From contig JAGQLL010000012.1 of NCBI GenBank assembly GCA_020429395.1, forward strand, positions 1 through 37,588: 37,588 nucleotides of DNA, in the 5' to 3' direction. The translations under genes were made by a program, and so were the position numbers. Below the pieces are notes generated by a model. The model saw only the letters and a list, made by a program, of their open reading frames with translations. It made no database searches and had not been told where the DNA came from. Shown piece after piece: positions 17,064 through 25,645 of the stretch (position 1 is its first letter; each line of letters begins with the position of its first letter). The DNA is from Candidatus Dojkabacteria bacterium. Lineage in GTDB: Bacteria > Patescibacteriota > Dojkabacteria > B142 > OLB20.

Positions 17064-18845
17064 TTAATCAGAATTGTCTTTCTCGGCAAGAACTTTTTCG
17101 GGGTCTAGTTTGTTAAATAGGAGTTCAATTTCCGCTAGTTTAATTTCGTTCAGAACTTTGTGGTTTGAGTTTGTCCATAAGTCACTTCCAACTTTCGTTG
17201 AGACTACATCAACATTCAATAATTTCATGATTTTGTTTGATGTTTCAGGTAAAAACGGATAAATCAAAATTCCCAGATCGTAAATCAAATTCACTAAGTT
17301 CATAAGAATCACTTTTGCTTCATTTTCATCTTCTTTAATCATTTGCCAAACTTTCATTTGATCAAAGTATACATTTCCTTTCCTCGAAAGCTCCATAATC
17401 TCATCAAAAGCTTTCACAATCCAAGGTCCATTTTGAAATTCTTCTTCATCAACTGCATTTGCAAAACCTGATAAATAACCAGACACTCTTTCGAAAGTCA
17501 TACTGCTTGATAATGCACCTGTTGGCAAAATCTGTTCAACTTCAATTTCCCCACTAAATTTGTTCTGAATAAATGTCAAAGTCCTATTTACTAAATTTCC
17601 CAAATTGGCTACTAATTCATTATTCACAGACGCAACAAAATCTTCCCAAGTGAAGTTTCCTTCTTTATTCTCTGGCAAATTTCGAGCGATATAGTACCTT
17701 ACTAGATCTACTCCGTATTTTTCTGCGATTACCTTTGAGTCTATTGTCCAATTTCTGCTTTTACTAAATTTTTTGCCTTCGTAGTTAAGAAATTTATTTA
17801 CAACCACATATTTAGGTAATTGGTAACCATCATTTAATCCCATCAATTGACCTGGCCACATCAATGCATGAAAAACGAGATTGTCCTGTCCCATAAAGTT
17901 GTAAATGACAGAATCAGGTCTTTTCCACCAATCTTCCCAATTTCGACTTTGACCATCCTCTCTTTTGAAAATCGTATCTGGAGTACCTTCTTCCATCTCG
18001 CACCATGCCCTCGTAGCAGAGAGATATCCAATCACAGCCTCAAACCATACGTAAATGTGCTTTCCAGTAAAATCTTTTAATTGTTTGCTTTCATCACGTT
18101 TTTTGATTTCCTCAATTGGCAAATCAATACTCCAATCCATATCTCTTGTTATTGCCCTTCTCTGCAAACCTTCTTTTAGCCAGCCATTTGCTTCGTTCCA
18201 GACCCATTTTTTCCAATTTCCTTTATTTGCATCAAGGTATTCGCGCAATTGTGGCTCTAATTTCTCAAAATTCAAGAAGTAATGTTCTGTATCTTTCAAA
18301 GTAACTTTTGAACCTGTTAATTTACTGACTGGATCAATGAGTTCTCCATCTTTCAGCCATCTCCCGCAACTTTCACACTGGTCGCTTCTTTGGTTGCTTG
18401 CATTACAATAAGGACAAGTTCCTTCGACATATCTATCCGGAAGGAATTGTTTGTCATCGATAGAATAGTATTGTTGCATCACACCTTTTTCAATATAGTC
18501 ATTGTCCAACAATTTGAGAAAAAGCTCGTGAACGACTTCTTTGTGTTTTTGAGTAGTTGTCTTTGTATACAAATTGTAATCCAATCCGTACATTCTGAAG
18601 AGTTCTAAATCTTTTTTATGGTAAATATCTACTACCTCTTCAGGTCTCAATCCTTTTTTATCAGCTTCAACTGTGATTGGCGTACCATAGCAGTCAGAAC
18701 CAGAAACCATAAGCACATCATCTCCTCTCAGTCGATGAAATCTCGCAATAATATCTGCTGGGAGTAAATATCCGCCTAAATGACCAACGTGAATATCACC
18801 ATTTACATATGGCCACGCTACTCCGATAAGTACTTTTTTACTCAT
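17064..18845 (-). CDS. metG: Methionyl-tRNA synthetase
   Basis: 593 residues. Class I MetRS with HVGH at 19-22 (AWPYVNGDIHVGHLGGY), the zinc knuckle CPYCNASNQRSDQCESCG, HIYVWFEAVIGYLSA, and the KFSKS form of the KMSKS loop at 359-363. The two CxxC pairs point to the MetG1/E. coli-like type with one zinc. The anticodon-binding helical domain (about 395-540) is present, but the C-terminal tRNA-binding (Trbp111/EMAP-like) domain that many MetRS carry is absent. First gene of the metG-tatD-unknown unit. Confidence 0.97.
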   Translation of the reverse strand: MSKKVLIGVAWPYVNGDIHVGHLGGYLLPADIIARFHRLRGDDVLMVSGSDCYGTPITVEADKKGLRPEEVVDIYHKKDLELFRMYGLDYNLYTKTTTQKHKEVVHELFLKLLDNDYIEKGVMQQYYSIDDKQFLPDRYVEGTCPYCNASNQRSDQCESCGRWLKDGELIDPVSKLTGSKVTLKDTEHYFLNFEKLEPQLREYLDANKGNWKKWVWNEANGWLKEGLQRRAITRDMDWSIDLPIEEIKKRDESKQLKDFTGKHIYVWFEAVIGYLSATRAWCEMEEGTPDTIFKREDGQSRNWEDWWKRPDSVIYNFMGQDNLVFHALMWPGQLMGLNDGYQLPKYVVVNKFLNYEGKKFSKSRNWTIDSKVIAEKYGVDLVRYYIARNLPENKEGNFTWEDFVASVNNELVANLGNLVNRTLTFIQNKFSGEIEVEQILPTGALSSSMTFERVSGYLSGFANAVDEEEFQNGPWIVKAFDEIMELSRKGNVYFDQMKVWQMIKEDENEAKVILMNLVNLIYDLGILIYPFLPETSNKIMKLLNVDVVSTKVGSDLWTNSNHKVLNEIKLAEIELLFNKLDPEKVLAEKDNSD

Positions 18846-18936
18846 GATGTTTCAAAATGATAGTCGATTATAGCAAATTGAAGTATATAGCACCTCATCA
18901 GATTTAATGATTTTACACATTGGAAGGTCCTTGAAA

Positions 18937-19422
18937 TCACTCTTTTGCCTTCTTTTTAATATTTGTATTAAAGACAACTTCAACGGTTGCTAATAGTACA
19001 CCTGTTATCATAATAGTATACCACTCCAATGCGCCCATCAGTCGCAGACCAGCGAAGGCGAAAATCAAGAAGTACAGCATTATACCTCTCCGGATTGCAG
19101 GCCTAAGCCTTGGGGACTCCAATATGCTTCTGAAGAATAATTTATCAATAAAAAGGTGTATTGAGGTAAAAAGAGAAATCACGAAACCAGCCATAATCAA
19201 TATCCATGCAGTCAAAATTTCGGCATCCAAGAACTCCCATACAATCCCGAGTTCAATACTCCTTTTTATGACTTCAAGAAGTTCTTCTTCTTCGGTAATT
19301 CCATACCTTTGGATAATATTGTTTAATCCATCATTTTCAAATGGAGAATAATTAGCACTAATAAACAGTAATAATGCCCCAAAGAAAATCGCAATCAGTA
19401 GGGAGAGCAGACCCCTTCGCAT
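18937..19422 (-). CDS. Small integral membrane protein, unknown
   Basis: 161 residues. A signal-like N-terminal helix (about 5-22) is followed by an extracytoplasmic acidic segment (about 25-65), a helix (about 68-90), a basic loop, two more helices (about 108-128 and 133-150) and a Lys-rich tail KKKAKE. I recognise no family. It lies 14 bp downstream of the permuted DsbA-like gene on the same strand, so the two are probably co-transcribed. A role beside it, for example in electron supply, is possible, but no cysteine pair is present, which argues against a DsbB/VKOR-type partner. Confidence 0.75.
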   Translation of the reverse strand: MRRGLLSLLIAIFFGALLLFISANYSPFENDGLNNIIQRYGITEEEELLEVIKRSIELGIVWEFLDAEILTAWILIMAGFVISLFTSIHLFIDKLFFRSILESPRLRPAIRRGIMLYFLIFAFAGLRLMGALEWYTIMITGVLLATVEVVFNTNIKKKAKE

Positions 19423-19436
19423 TTTATGAGTATGTT

Positions 19437-20375
19437 TTAGTTAATTTCAAATAGTTTGTCGTGATACTCGAAATATTTCCCTTGATCGCCTGCACATCTA
19501 GCAGCATTTGATGCGAAACGAGCATTTGGATGAATGCTCTCAAGAGGAAAATCACGATAAATATATCTTGCTTTACCTGTATCTACAAATTTTTCTTTTG
19601 CTTCAACCAAAATATCATTTGCAAAACTTTGACAGTATGGACACTCATAATCACTAAATTCCATCATAACAATCTCTCCATCCCCTTGTGTAAGACCATC
19701 GCCAACACTAAGTTTCTGAACGACATATTCCGTATTTACGTTGGTTGTTTGTTCGTTAATATATGTTGTAACCGCTGAATCAAGAGCTTCACCTGTAAGC
19801 GCACCTCCTTCTGCTGATGCATAGTACTCACGAACCTGTGGTTCATACTCTTTCAAGCTATTTTTTAAGTAATCAGTCCAGTACTTATTCACCGATGCAA
19901 TATCTTCGCTTTCAAGTTTTCCAACAAGTGTTTCCAATTCTTGCACACGAATACCACCTACATAGAAGCCATCGAATTCGTCTCCCTTTCCTTTTCCTAT
20001 GTAAAATGATGGTGTTCCCTGTACTCCGTATGTCTCACCAGCTGATAATTCTTTGTCTATTACGTCAAAATATTTTTCTCCTTCAACACATTCTTGGAAT
20101 TTTTCTAAATCCAAATCCAAACTTTGTGCATATTGATCATAACAAGCATCTCCAAAACGGTTCTCTCCGGTACATTCTCCCGCTACTTCTGCTGTAGTTT
20201 CTCCGTCGTCCTTAGAGTCTAGGGAAATACCATTCCCAGAGAAAAAAATCACGATGGAAATCAAAACACCTCCTAATAAAATACTACCTGCATTAATTAG
20301 CACTTTTGAACTGGCGGGCTTTTTATTTTTTTTTGGAGTTTTTACAACTGCTGATTCTATCTTTTCTTTTGCCAT
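19437..20375 (-). CDS. Membrane-anchored DsbA-like thioredoxin-fold protein with circularly permuted halves
   Basis: 312 residues. A basic N-terminus and one membrane helix (about 25-46) precede an extracytoplasmic domain. Residues 76-153 match the C-terminal half of a DsbA/Thioredoxin_4 domain: YAQSLDLDLEKFQECVEGEKY, then GVQGTPSFYIGKG with the cis-Pro loop (117-129) and FYVGGIRVQELETLV. After a helical linker (about 154-215), residues 217-312 match the N-terminal half: IVMMEFSDYECPYCQSF with active-site CPYC (245-248), YRDFPLESIHPNA, AARCAGDQGKYFEYHDKLFE. The protein stops exactly where the usual domain would continue into YA..LGLD. Nothing downstream of the stop encodes the missing half, so the order is inverted. 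Further cysteines are C68, C78, C96 and C294. Probable role: disulfide formation in surface proteins. Confidence 0.85.
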   Translation of the reverse strand: MAKEKIESAVVKTPKKNKKPASSKVLINAGSILLGGVLISIVIFFSGNGISLDSKDDGETTAEVAGECTGENRFGDACYDQYAQSLDLDLEKFQECVEGEKYFDVIDKELSAGETYGVQGTPSFYIGKGKGDEFDGFYVGGIRVQELETLVGKLESEDIASVNKYWTDYLKNSLKEYEPQVREYYASAEGGALTGEALDSAVTTYINEQTTNVNTEYVVQKLSVGDGLTQGDGEIVMMEFSDYECPYCQSFANDILVEAKEKFVDTGKARYIYRDFPLESIHPNARFASNAARCAGDQGKYFEYHDKLFEIN

Positions 20376-20404
20376 ATTATTTTTATAAATGTTTTATTAC
20401 TATA

Positions 20405-21355
20405 TCATAAATTATCGTAAGTCTGCTTCAGAAGCAACGCATCATACTCTAGTATTGGGCTCTCACATACTAGAAAACCCCCCACTTTTTTATCTTTGAG
20501 TACCTGCAACAATTCTCTCCATTTGAAACCCGAATCGAATGTTTTCCCCTTCTCTTCGAGTTTTTTAAATTCTGAGTCCAGCCCCTCAATCATAATCCCC
20601 TCGGAATTGTATTCTTCTACTGATTGAAGAAATGTTAAATGATTTTTTTCTCCTTTATCTCCATAGTTAATTGCAGATACGTGCATATGTAGTTGATTGA
20701 GGAATTCTTTTCCCAAATACTTTTCTACCAAACTTAGTATTTCATCGAATTTCTCATAACCATTAAATTCGCCATTGGACCTTGCGTATTTATGCGCAAA
20801 ATCTATGCAAAGTTTAAGATTAAATTCTTTTAATTCATCTGCAAGTTTCACTAATTCTTCAATATCTCCAAACTGTGTGGGTTTTCCCGTGAGTTCTGGA
20901 GCAATACATATCTCTCTTAAATTTACAGGATGGTCTTTAAATTTATCTTTTTCAAACTCCTTAAAGATTTTTTCAAAAGCAGATTTTACTTGTGAATATA
21001 CCTCTCCTTTTTCTTTTTTTTGATAGAAGGCAGGATGAAATGTCACACTTCTCGCTCCGCACAAACCACCAATGTAAATCGAATCGGTGATGTATTTAAT
21101 ACTTCCATAGAATTTTCTATTATCGTCTGAAGCTAAATTTATGTAATAAGGACCATGAATTGTAAGCTCGATTTCAGCGGATTTCCTAGCTTCATTTACT
21201 TTTTTCGCGCTCTCTTCGGTCATTTTTACCCCGTGAACAAATTCTATTTCCATCAAGTCTAGATTAAGTTCTTTGACTCTCTCTATGCCCGAAATACTAT
21301 TGTTTTTCTCTGATGTCAGTGGAACTCCACCAACACCAATATTCAGTTTAGTCAT
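20405..21355 (-). CDS. Endonuclease IV-like TIM-barrel (AP endonuclease family 2)
   Basis: 316 residues of the xylose-isomerase-like/Nfo TIM barrel. Likely metal ligands lie in the right order: H67 (TIHGPYYINLAS), H107 (VTFHPAFY), E154 (IAPELTGKPTQFG), D185 and H188 (CIDFAHKYAR), H223/H225 (LHMHVSAINYG), H239 and E298 (LVCESP). These match the trinuclear zinc site of endonuclease IV, which cleaves DNA 5' to abasic sites. It is longer and more divergent than E. coli Nfo, so the activity is inferred. It stands between the DsbA-like gene and the pilus genes on the same strand with short spacers. Confidence 0.8.
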   Translation of the reverse strand: MTKLNIGVGGVPLTSEKNNSISGIERVKELNLDLMEIEFVHGVKMTEESAKKVNEARKSAEIELTIHGPYYINLASDDNRKFYGSIKYITDSIYIGGLCGARSVTFHPAFYQKKEKGEVYSQVKSAFEKIFKEFEKDKFKDHPVNLREICIAPELTGKPTQFGDIEELVKLADELKEFNLKLCIDFAHKYARSNGEFNGYEKFDEILSLVEKYLGKEFLNQLHMHVSAINYGDKGEKNHLTFLQSVEEYNSEGIMIEGLDSEFKKLEEKGKTFDSGFKWRELLQVLKDKKVGGFLVCESPILEYDALLLKQTYDNL

Positions 21356-21386
21356 AAATGGAAAGATGGGAATTTATAGTGATATT

Positions 21387-21614
21387 TTAATCTAAAGCAC
21401 TATCTTGTATCAAAATATTTCCTTCTAAAACTTTCATAGTTTGAAGTTTTTCGACACCGAGGTCTGCAGGAATTGGTTTATCATCAATCCTTTTAACCAG
21501 ATCCACATTTTGACCCGTAATAGATGTGTAAAATTGATATGCAATAAAAACCAGCACTTCAAGGAAACCAATTAATACCATTGTATACCAGGTTTTCTCA
21601 CTCTGTAACATCAT
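21387..21614 (-). CDS. Small single-pass membrane protein of the pilus operon
   Basis: 75 residues. One membrane helix (about 9-28) is followed by a short polar extracytoplasmic part that ends MKVLEGNILIQDSALD. Its start overlaps the end of pilO by 17 bp, so it is translated with the pilus genes. The position fits PilP, but it is far shorter and lacks the PilP beta domain. I do not assign a family. Confidence 0.65.
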   Translation of the reverse strand: MMLQSEKTWYTMVLIGFLEVLVFIAYQFYTSITGQNVDLVKRIDDKPIPADLGVEKLQTMKVLEGNILIQDSALD

Positions 21615-22227
21615 CGTAATAGTAATAATTAATTTTCGCTATTAATAGTGAATCCCCTCTTATTATAGGGAGACTTTGACTTCGTACGTCTTTTGTTCCA
21701 AATACAAGGCTCTCAACAACAAATGGCATGGGGAAAGATTCCATCTTCTTCATAAATTCTCCAAGTGTTGGAATGTTGCCTTGTACACTAATTGTTAACG
21801 GAACTTGTTTTAATCTAGATTTAGTCTCAACGTCAGAAGCAATTTTTGTGACTGAATCCTCTCCAAAATCAGCACTGACCAAATACGAGTTACTTTGTCT
21901 AGCCATTTCTCCAAGGTTAGCTAATATGTATTCGTCATTTCTCTTGGAAGGAAGAGATGACTCTAAAAAGGCTATTTGTGATTGAGACTGTTCTTCTTGT
22001 ACAAGTAAATCTTTTGTGTTCTTCTCTTTTTGGGTAAGGGCTTCAAGATAATCTCTTCTAACATTATTTTGTGCAATTTTATCTGTAATCGATTTTACTG
22101 CAGGGACTATAGCGAAGACCAACATTATTGTGACAGTAATCAAGGTGATTATTGCAATAAAATAGGTTTTACCTTGTTTGGTATCTAGGTAATCTCTAAG
22201 TTGTGCTGTACTTGTTTTTATCTCCAT
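21598..22227 (-). CDS. pilO: Type IV pilus alignment protein PilO-like
   Basis: 209 residues. One N-terminal membrane helix (about 21-45), a coiled-coil helix (about 48-95, rich in Gln/Glu), then a ferredoxin-like domain with the PilO-type segment VPLTISVQGNIPTLGEFMKKM followed by FVVESLVFG. PilO pairs with PilN in the inner-membrane alignment complex of type IV pili. Its start shares TAATG with the pilN stop, which indicates coupling. Confidence 0.82.
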   Translation of the reverse strand: MEIKTSTAQLRDYLDTKQGKTYFIAIITLITVTIMLVFAIVPAVKSITDKIAQNNVRRDYLEALTQKEKNTKDLLVQEEQSQSQIAFLESSLPSKRNDEYILANLGEMARQSNSYLVSADFGEDSVTKIASDVETKSRLKQVPLTISVQGNIPTLGEFMKKMESFPMPFVVESLVFGTKDVRSQSLPIIRGDSLLIAKINYYYYDDVTE

Positions 22228-22787
22228 TAGAAAAGGACCTCACTTCTCATGGGTAAATTATTTAGATTCGTTTTAATTGTAAAGCTATCAGTATCGGTTC
22301 CCTGAGATTCAATATTCAGTAGTTCGGTCTTTGTGAACAAACTTGAGTTTTTAAATCCACTTTCAATATCTTCTATTGCCTGAGCATCAGCAAATCCTTT
22401 GATTGTGACCTCGTTATTTAATATTTGCACACTAAGTTCTTGCACATTGACCGGTACAATCTTGGTGATTTCTAGATAAACGTTACTGTAGTATGGGGTA
22501 TCCTTCCACAATTGTTCATAGAGTCCGATCCTGTCTTGTGTAGATCGTAACCTCATTTCACTTTCCTGTAAGACGGACATTATTTCCTCTTTTGAGGCTA
22601 TGTCTTTGTTGAGATTCTTGAACTGTAAGTCAACGACTACCCGAAAGCCGAATGCTACCACAATGATCAGTTCCACAAAAACCATAATAGCTCTGGCTGT
22701 TGTTGTAGTCCACCTGTAGAGCTTCGTCCACATAGTTTGTGGTTCTACCTGAGTTTTTAGGAGATTAAAGCCTTTTTTTTGGACCAT
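22227..22787 (-). CDS. pilN: Type IV pilus assembly protein PilN-like
   Basis: 186 residues. A short cytoplasmic N-terminus containing FNLLK (the PilM-binding INLLP-type motif), one membrane helix (about 33-53), a coiled coil (about 55-90) and a ferredoxin-like domain with VNVQELSVQILNNEVTIKGFA, the typical PilN strand-helix segment. No pilM gene stands directly upstream; the neighbour there is an FkbM methyltransferase after a 76-bp gap that shows nothing else. The order pilN-pilO-small protein fits a type IV pilus used for twitching or DNA uptake. Confidence 0.82.
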   Translation of the reverse strand: MVQKKGFNLLKTQVEPQTMWTKLYRWTTTTARAIMVFVELIIVVAFGFRVVVDLQFKNLNKDIASKEEIMSVLQESEMRLRSTQDRIGLYEQLWKDTPYYSNVYLEITKIVPVNVQELSVQILNNEVTIKGFADAQAIEDIESGFKNSSLFTKTELLNIESQGTDTDSFTIKTNLNNLPMRSEVLF

Positions 22788-22863
22788 GACTGGGCAGTCG
22801 AATAATATTTGCTATCAGTATAACGAATTTCGTGATAAAAGTAGAACAAATTCGTAGATCACT

Positions 22864-23652
22864 TTAAATCTTTTTCACTAAAACATCTACTGCTCTCTGT
22901 CCTTGTTTGTAATCACCCATTGCAATCAATTTGAAATTATTCTGTCCACATATTAGTTCGAGAATTTTTAAATATCCTTCTCTTTCCAGTTCAATTTCTA
23001 CTAAAAGATATTCGAACTTGTCGATTACATTAATACCACTCTGCAATACATTGTATTCCGAGCCCTCAGTATCAATTTTTAATAAATGGAACTCCCCTTT
23101 AACTTCATCTGAAACAAATTTACTCAATGTAATTGAAGGGACTTTTATTTTTTGATTTTGTTTCCTGGAATCATCTGGAAATAATGAGTTCAGTTGTGTA
23201 CTTATTTCTGAGATATACAATTCGACATCTTTTTTGTTAGTTATCGCATATTGAAAATTTTGGTTATGAGGGAAATTCTTCTTTAGAATTTCGAAAGTAG
23301 TCTGAAATGGCTCCACGCTAGCAACTTTTTTTGCATTGATAATTTTTTCAAGAAAAAAGGCAAATTCCCCCGCATGCGCTCCAATATCCAAAACACTAAT
23401 ATCCTCGGGTAAATATTTTTTTAGGAAAATATTATCAACAATTACTCTTTGCAAGCCAACATAACCGTACTTATTGGGGAAAGTGAATTCCTTCCCTAGA
23501 AATTTCCCGTGATTACTTTTGTTTACTCCAAATACCCTGAAAATAAAATACAAGTATTTCTTAATAATTAGATTGATTCTATCTAGTAAGCTAATCTCGT
23601 TTATTAACAAGAATTTAATATCTAGATTGAGGGATTCTTTTATCAAGTTCAT
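22864..23652 (-). CDS. FkbM-family methyltransferase
   Basis: 262 residues. A SAM-binding Rossmann fold with motif I VLDIGAHAGEFAFFLEK (about 89-105), the acidic second strand VASVEPFQTTFEIL, and the family segment HLLKIDTEGSEYNVLQSG near 205-222. FkbM enzymes O-methylate sugars or polyketides; the N-terminal 80 residues here are Lys/Ile-rich and less conserved. It abuts the upstream gene (stop and start adjacent), which suggests an operon with the anchored protein at 23653. Probably modifies surface glycans (inference). Confidence 0.88.
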   Translation of the reverse strand: MNLIKESLNLDIKFLLINEISLLDRINLIIKKYLYFIFRVFGVNKSNHGKFLGKEFTFPNKYGYVGLQRVIVDNIFLKKYLPEDISVLDIGAHAGEFAFFLEKIINAKKVASVEPFQTTFEILKKNFPHNQNFQYAITNKKDVELYISEISTQLNSLFPDDSRKQNQKIKVPSITLSKFVSDEVKGEFHLLKIDTEGSEYNVLQSGINVIDKFEYLLVEIELEREGYLKILELICGQNNFKLIAMGDYKQGQRAVDVLVKKI

Positions 23653-24594
23653 TTATTCAAAACTCTCAATAAGTAAATAGTCTTCACAATCACAACTTAG
23701 ACCTCTACATAATATTTTTTCAGTATCATAGATTGCATTTATTTTCACACTCTGACCAAGTAGGTTCCTATTTTGGAAAAGTGGATAATCGTTTCCATCT
23801 CCCGGGGTAATACTTCGAAGTAAAAGTGAACTATTACTCGATCTCAAATATGAGCCTTCAATTTTAAGATAATAACCATCTGGACACTGAGGTTTGCCCG
23901 CACCCTCTCCCGTTACTATTGTTCCTTCTGCTTCAAAACGATCTGTCTTGTATTCGAACGTTCCAATTACATTTAGAAATTCGAGGAACATTTCACTTGT
24001 CTCCGCGGTTTCGTTTGTTAAGGAATAAGTCGTGAAAATAAAGATATATTCTTCTTTCATCAGATAATTACGAATCACTACTTTGTCATCTTCGACAATT
24101 TTCTCTTTTCGCCTAATCACTTCTGCATCCTGATCGATTTTGTAGATATTCGACCACTCCACAATTACTGCTGGCAATCCAGCGTTTGCAGTAGCATTCT
24201 CAATATCTAAAGATAATACATAATCGTCTACAGTTTCATAATTATGCTGAACTGCTCTCACACCCAGGGAGCTTTCATCGTCTGCAATGAATAAAACATC
24301 ATCTTCTGGTGCATCGTATTCGATTTCCCAAGATTGTTGAAAATCAAACTTATAAAGATATCCTCTATCAATATATTTAATCCATCTATTTGATGTATCA
24401 ATAATAGTTGGTGTTAATCCTATAATTGAAGTTGGAGTCGGCGCTGTATCTGACTTTTCTTTTTTATCAAATAATCCTCCACCAAGTCGAGAAACAAGTA
24501 AAAATATTCCAATACACAACAATGTGAGAAGAATTACCACTGCAATTGCAAGTTTAATGAACATGGCCTTAGCTTTTTGTGCTCCTTCGTCCAT
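23653..24594 (-). CDS. Membrane-anchored extracytoplasmic protein, unknown
   Basis: 313 residues. Short cytoplasmic N-terminus, one membrane helix (about 12-33), a Lys/Asp and Pro/Thr linker (TAPTPTSIIGLTPT), then an extracytoplasmic domain. Residues about 65-205 (YKFDFQQSWEIEYD, a mid-domain KEKIVEDDKVVIRNYL, FIFTTYSLTNET) resemble small PsbP/Mog1-like surface domains common in Patescibacteria. The last 80 residues are a separate small beta domain with CPDG and a CRGLSCDCED cluster. Unknown function. It is upstream of, and adjacent to, the FkbM gene. Confidence 0.75.
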   Translation of the reverse strand: MDEGAQKAKAMFIKLAIAVVILLTLLCIGIFLLVSRLGGGLFDKKEKSDTAPTPTSIIGLTPTIIDTSNRWIKYIDRGYLYKFDFQQSWEIEYDAPEDDVLFIADDESSLGVRAVQHNYETVDDYVLSLDIENATANAGLPAVIVEWSNIYKIDQDAEVIRRKEKIVEDDKVVIRNYLMKEEYIFIFTTYSLTNETAETSEMFLEFLNVIGTFEYKTDRFEAEGTIVTGEGAGKPQCPDGYYLKIEGSYLRSSNSSLLLRSITPGDGNDYPLFQNRNLLGQSVKINAIYDTEKILCRGLSCDCEDYLLIESFE

Positions 24595-24600
24595 AGTTTT

Positions 24601-25062
24601 CTAAATTAATTTCGAATATGAAATATTTATATCTACTGTTGACAATATCTGTGGGAGTGATTTAAGAACGTAACTCAAATCATCGTCTTCACCAAATTCA
24701 AAATTTGTTAAATCTCCAGGTGAAACCCACTTATACTCTGAATGTTCTGAACTGAGTTTTATCTCACCATCAGCTCTACATAAATATATATTACGATATA
24801 TTGTTAAATTACCAGAAAGTTTACCCTCAAATTTTGAACTTGTTAAGGTACAAATTATTTTATGTAGTTCTAATCCAACCTCTTCTTTGATTTCTCTTGT
24901 TAATGCTTCAATCAATGTCTCATCATTATCAAGTTTTCCTCCGGGAACATCCCATTTTTCAATATAAATAAGTTCTTTATCACGTTTAATAATAAGGATT
25001 TTCCCCGCATCATTTATGATAAGTGCTTTTTGTCCGAAAATTACATTATTGAAGGTATTCAT
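24601..25062 (-). CDS. Nudix hydrolase
   Basis: 153 residues. The Nudix box is complete: GGKLDNDETLIEALTREIKE with EEVGL following, i.e. G-x5-E-x7-RE-x2-EE-x-G. It is preceded by WDVPGG, the usual approach. The family hydrolyses nucleoside diphosphates linked to another moiety; the substrate cannot be deduced. 52-bp upstream and 6-bp downstream spacing keeps it in the same minus-strand run as the deformylase. Confidence 0.92.
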   Translation of the reverse strand: MNTFNNVIFGQKALIINDAGKILIIKRDKELIYIEKWDVPGGKLDNDETLIEALTREIKEEVGLELHKIICTLTSSKFEGKLSGNLTIYRNIYLCRADGEIKLSSEHSEYKWVSPGDLTNFEFGEDDDLSYVLKSLPQILSTVDINISYSKLI

Positions 25063-25114
25063 TTTTAAATGACAGTTTTGTTAAGTAATTATAGCTTATT
25101 GCGATATCTTTGTA

Positions 25115-25645
25115 TCAACTCAATAAACTTCTTCTATATTCTTCGGAGCTCATCGCTTTTGACCAATCACTTACTTTCTCTATAAATTCTATATTATTAA
25201 GATGGTCGACTTCGTGCTGAATCACCCTAGCCAACAATCCCTCAGCTTCCAATGTGAATTCTTTTCCATTAATATTCTTTGCACAAATTTCTATTTTATT
25301 AGATCTAATTACTGGTGCAAATAACTTTGAATATGCTACGCTCCCGCAGCCTTCATATGATTCTTCCATTTCTTCTGAATAGTATATAATCTCTGGATTA
25401 ATATATACTCTTAATGGATCCGGTTTTAGAGGATTTCTAAATTTAGTTTTTCTTACTTCGGTTACAAAAACACGAAAACTCCCTCCAATTTGATTTGCTG
25501 CTAATCCCACTAATTCATGAATATACAATGTATCCTTCAAATCTTTAACTAATCCTAATAATTCTGAATCACTAAAATCCTTGACTAAATTTAATTTCTG
25601 TTTGAAGTGTGGGTCACCAATTTGTTTTAAATCCTTTATTATCAT
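25115..25645 (-). CDS. def: Peptide deformylase
   Basis: 176 residues. Removes the formyl group from nascent N-terminal Met, with a metal held by C100, H144 and H148. Three family motifs are visible: GLAANQIG (47-54, with Q52), EGCGS (98-102) and QHEVDHL (143-149, with catalytic E145). Motif 2 has Gly where EGCLS has Leu, a substitution next to the metal-binding Cys. Its start overlaps the ydcF-like stop in ATGA, so it is translationally coupled. Confidence 0.93.
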   Translation of the reverse strand: MIIKDLKQIGDPHFKQKLNLVKDFSDSELLGLVKDLKDTLYIHELVGLAANQIGGSFRVFVTEVRKTKFRNPLKPDPLRVYINPEIIYYSEEMEESYEGCGSVAYSKLFAPVIRSNKIEICAKNINGKEFTLEAEGLLARVIQHEVDHLNNIEFIEKVSDWSKAMSSEEYRRSLLS

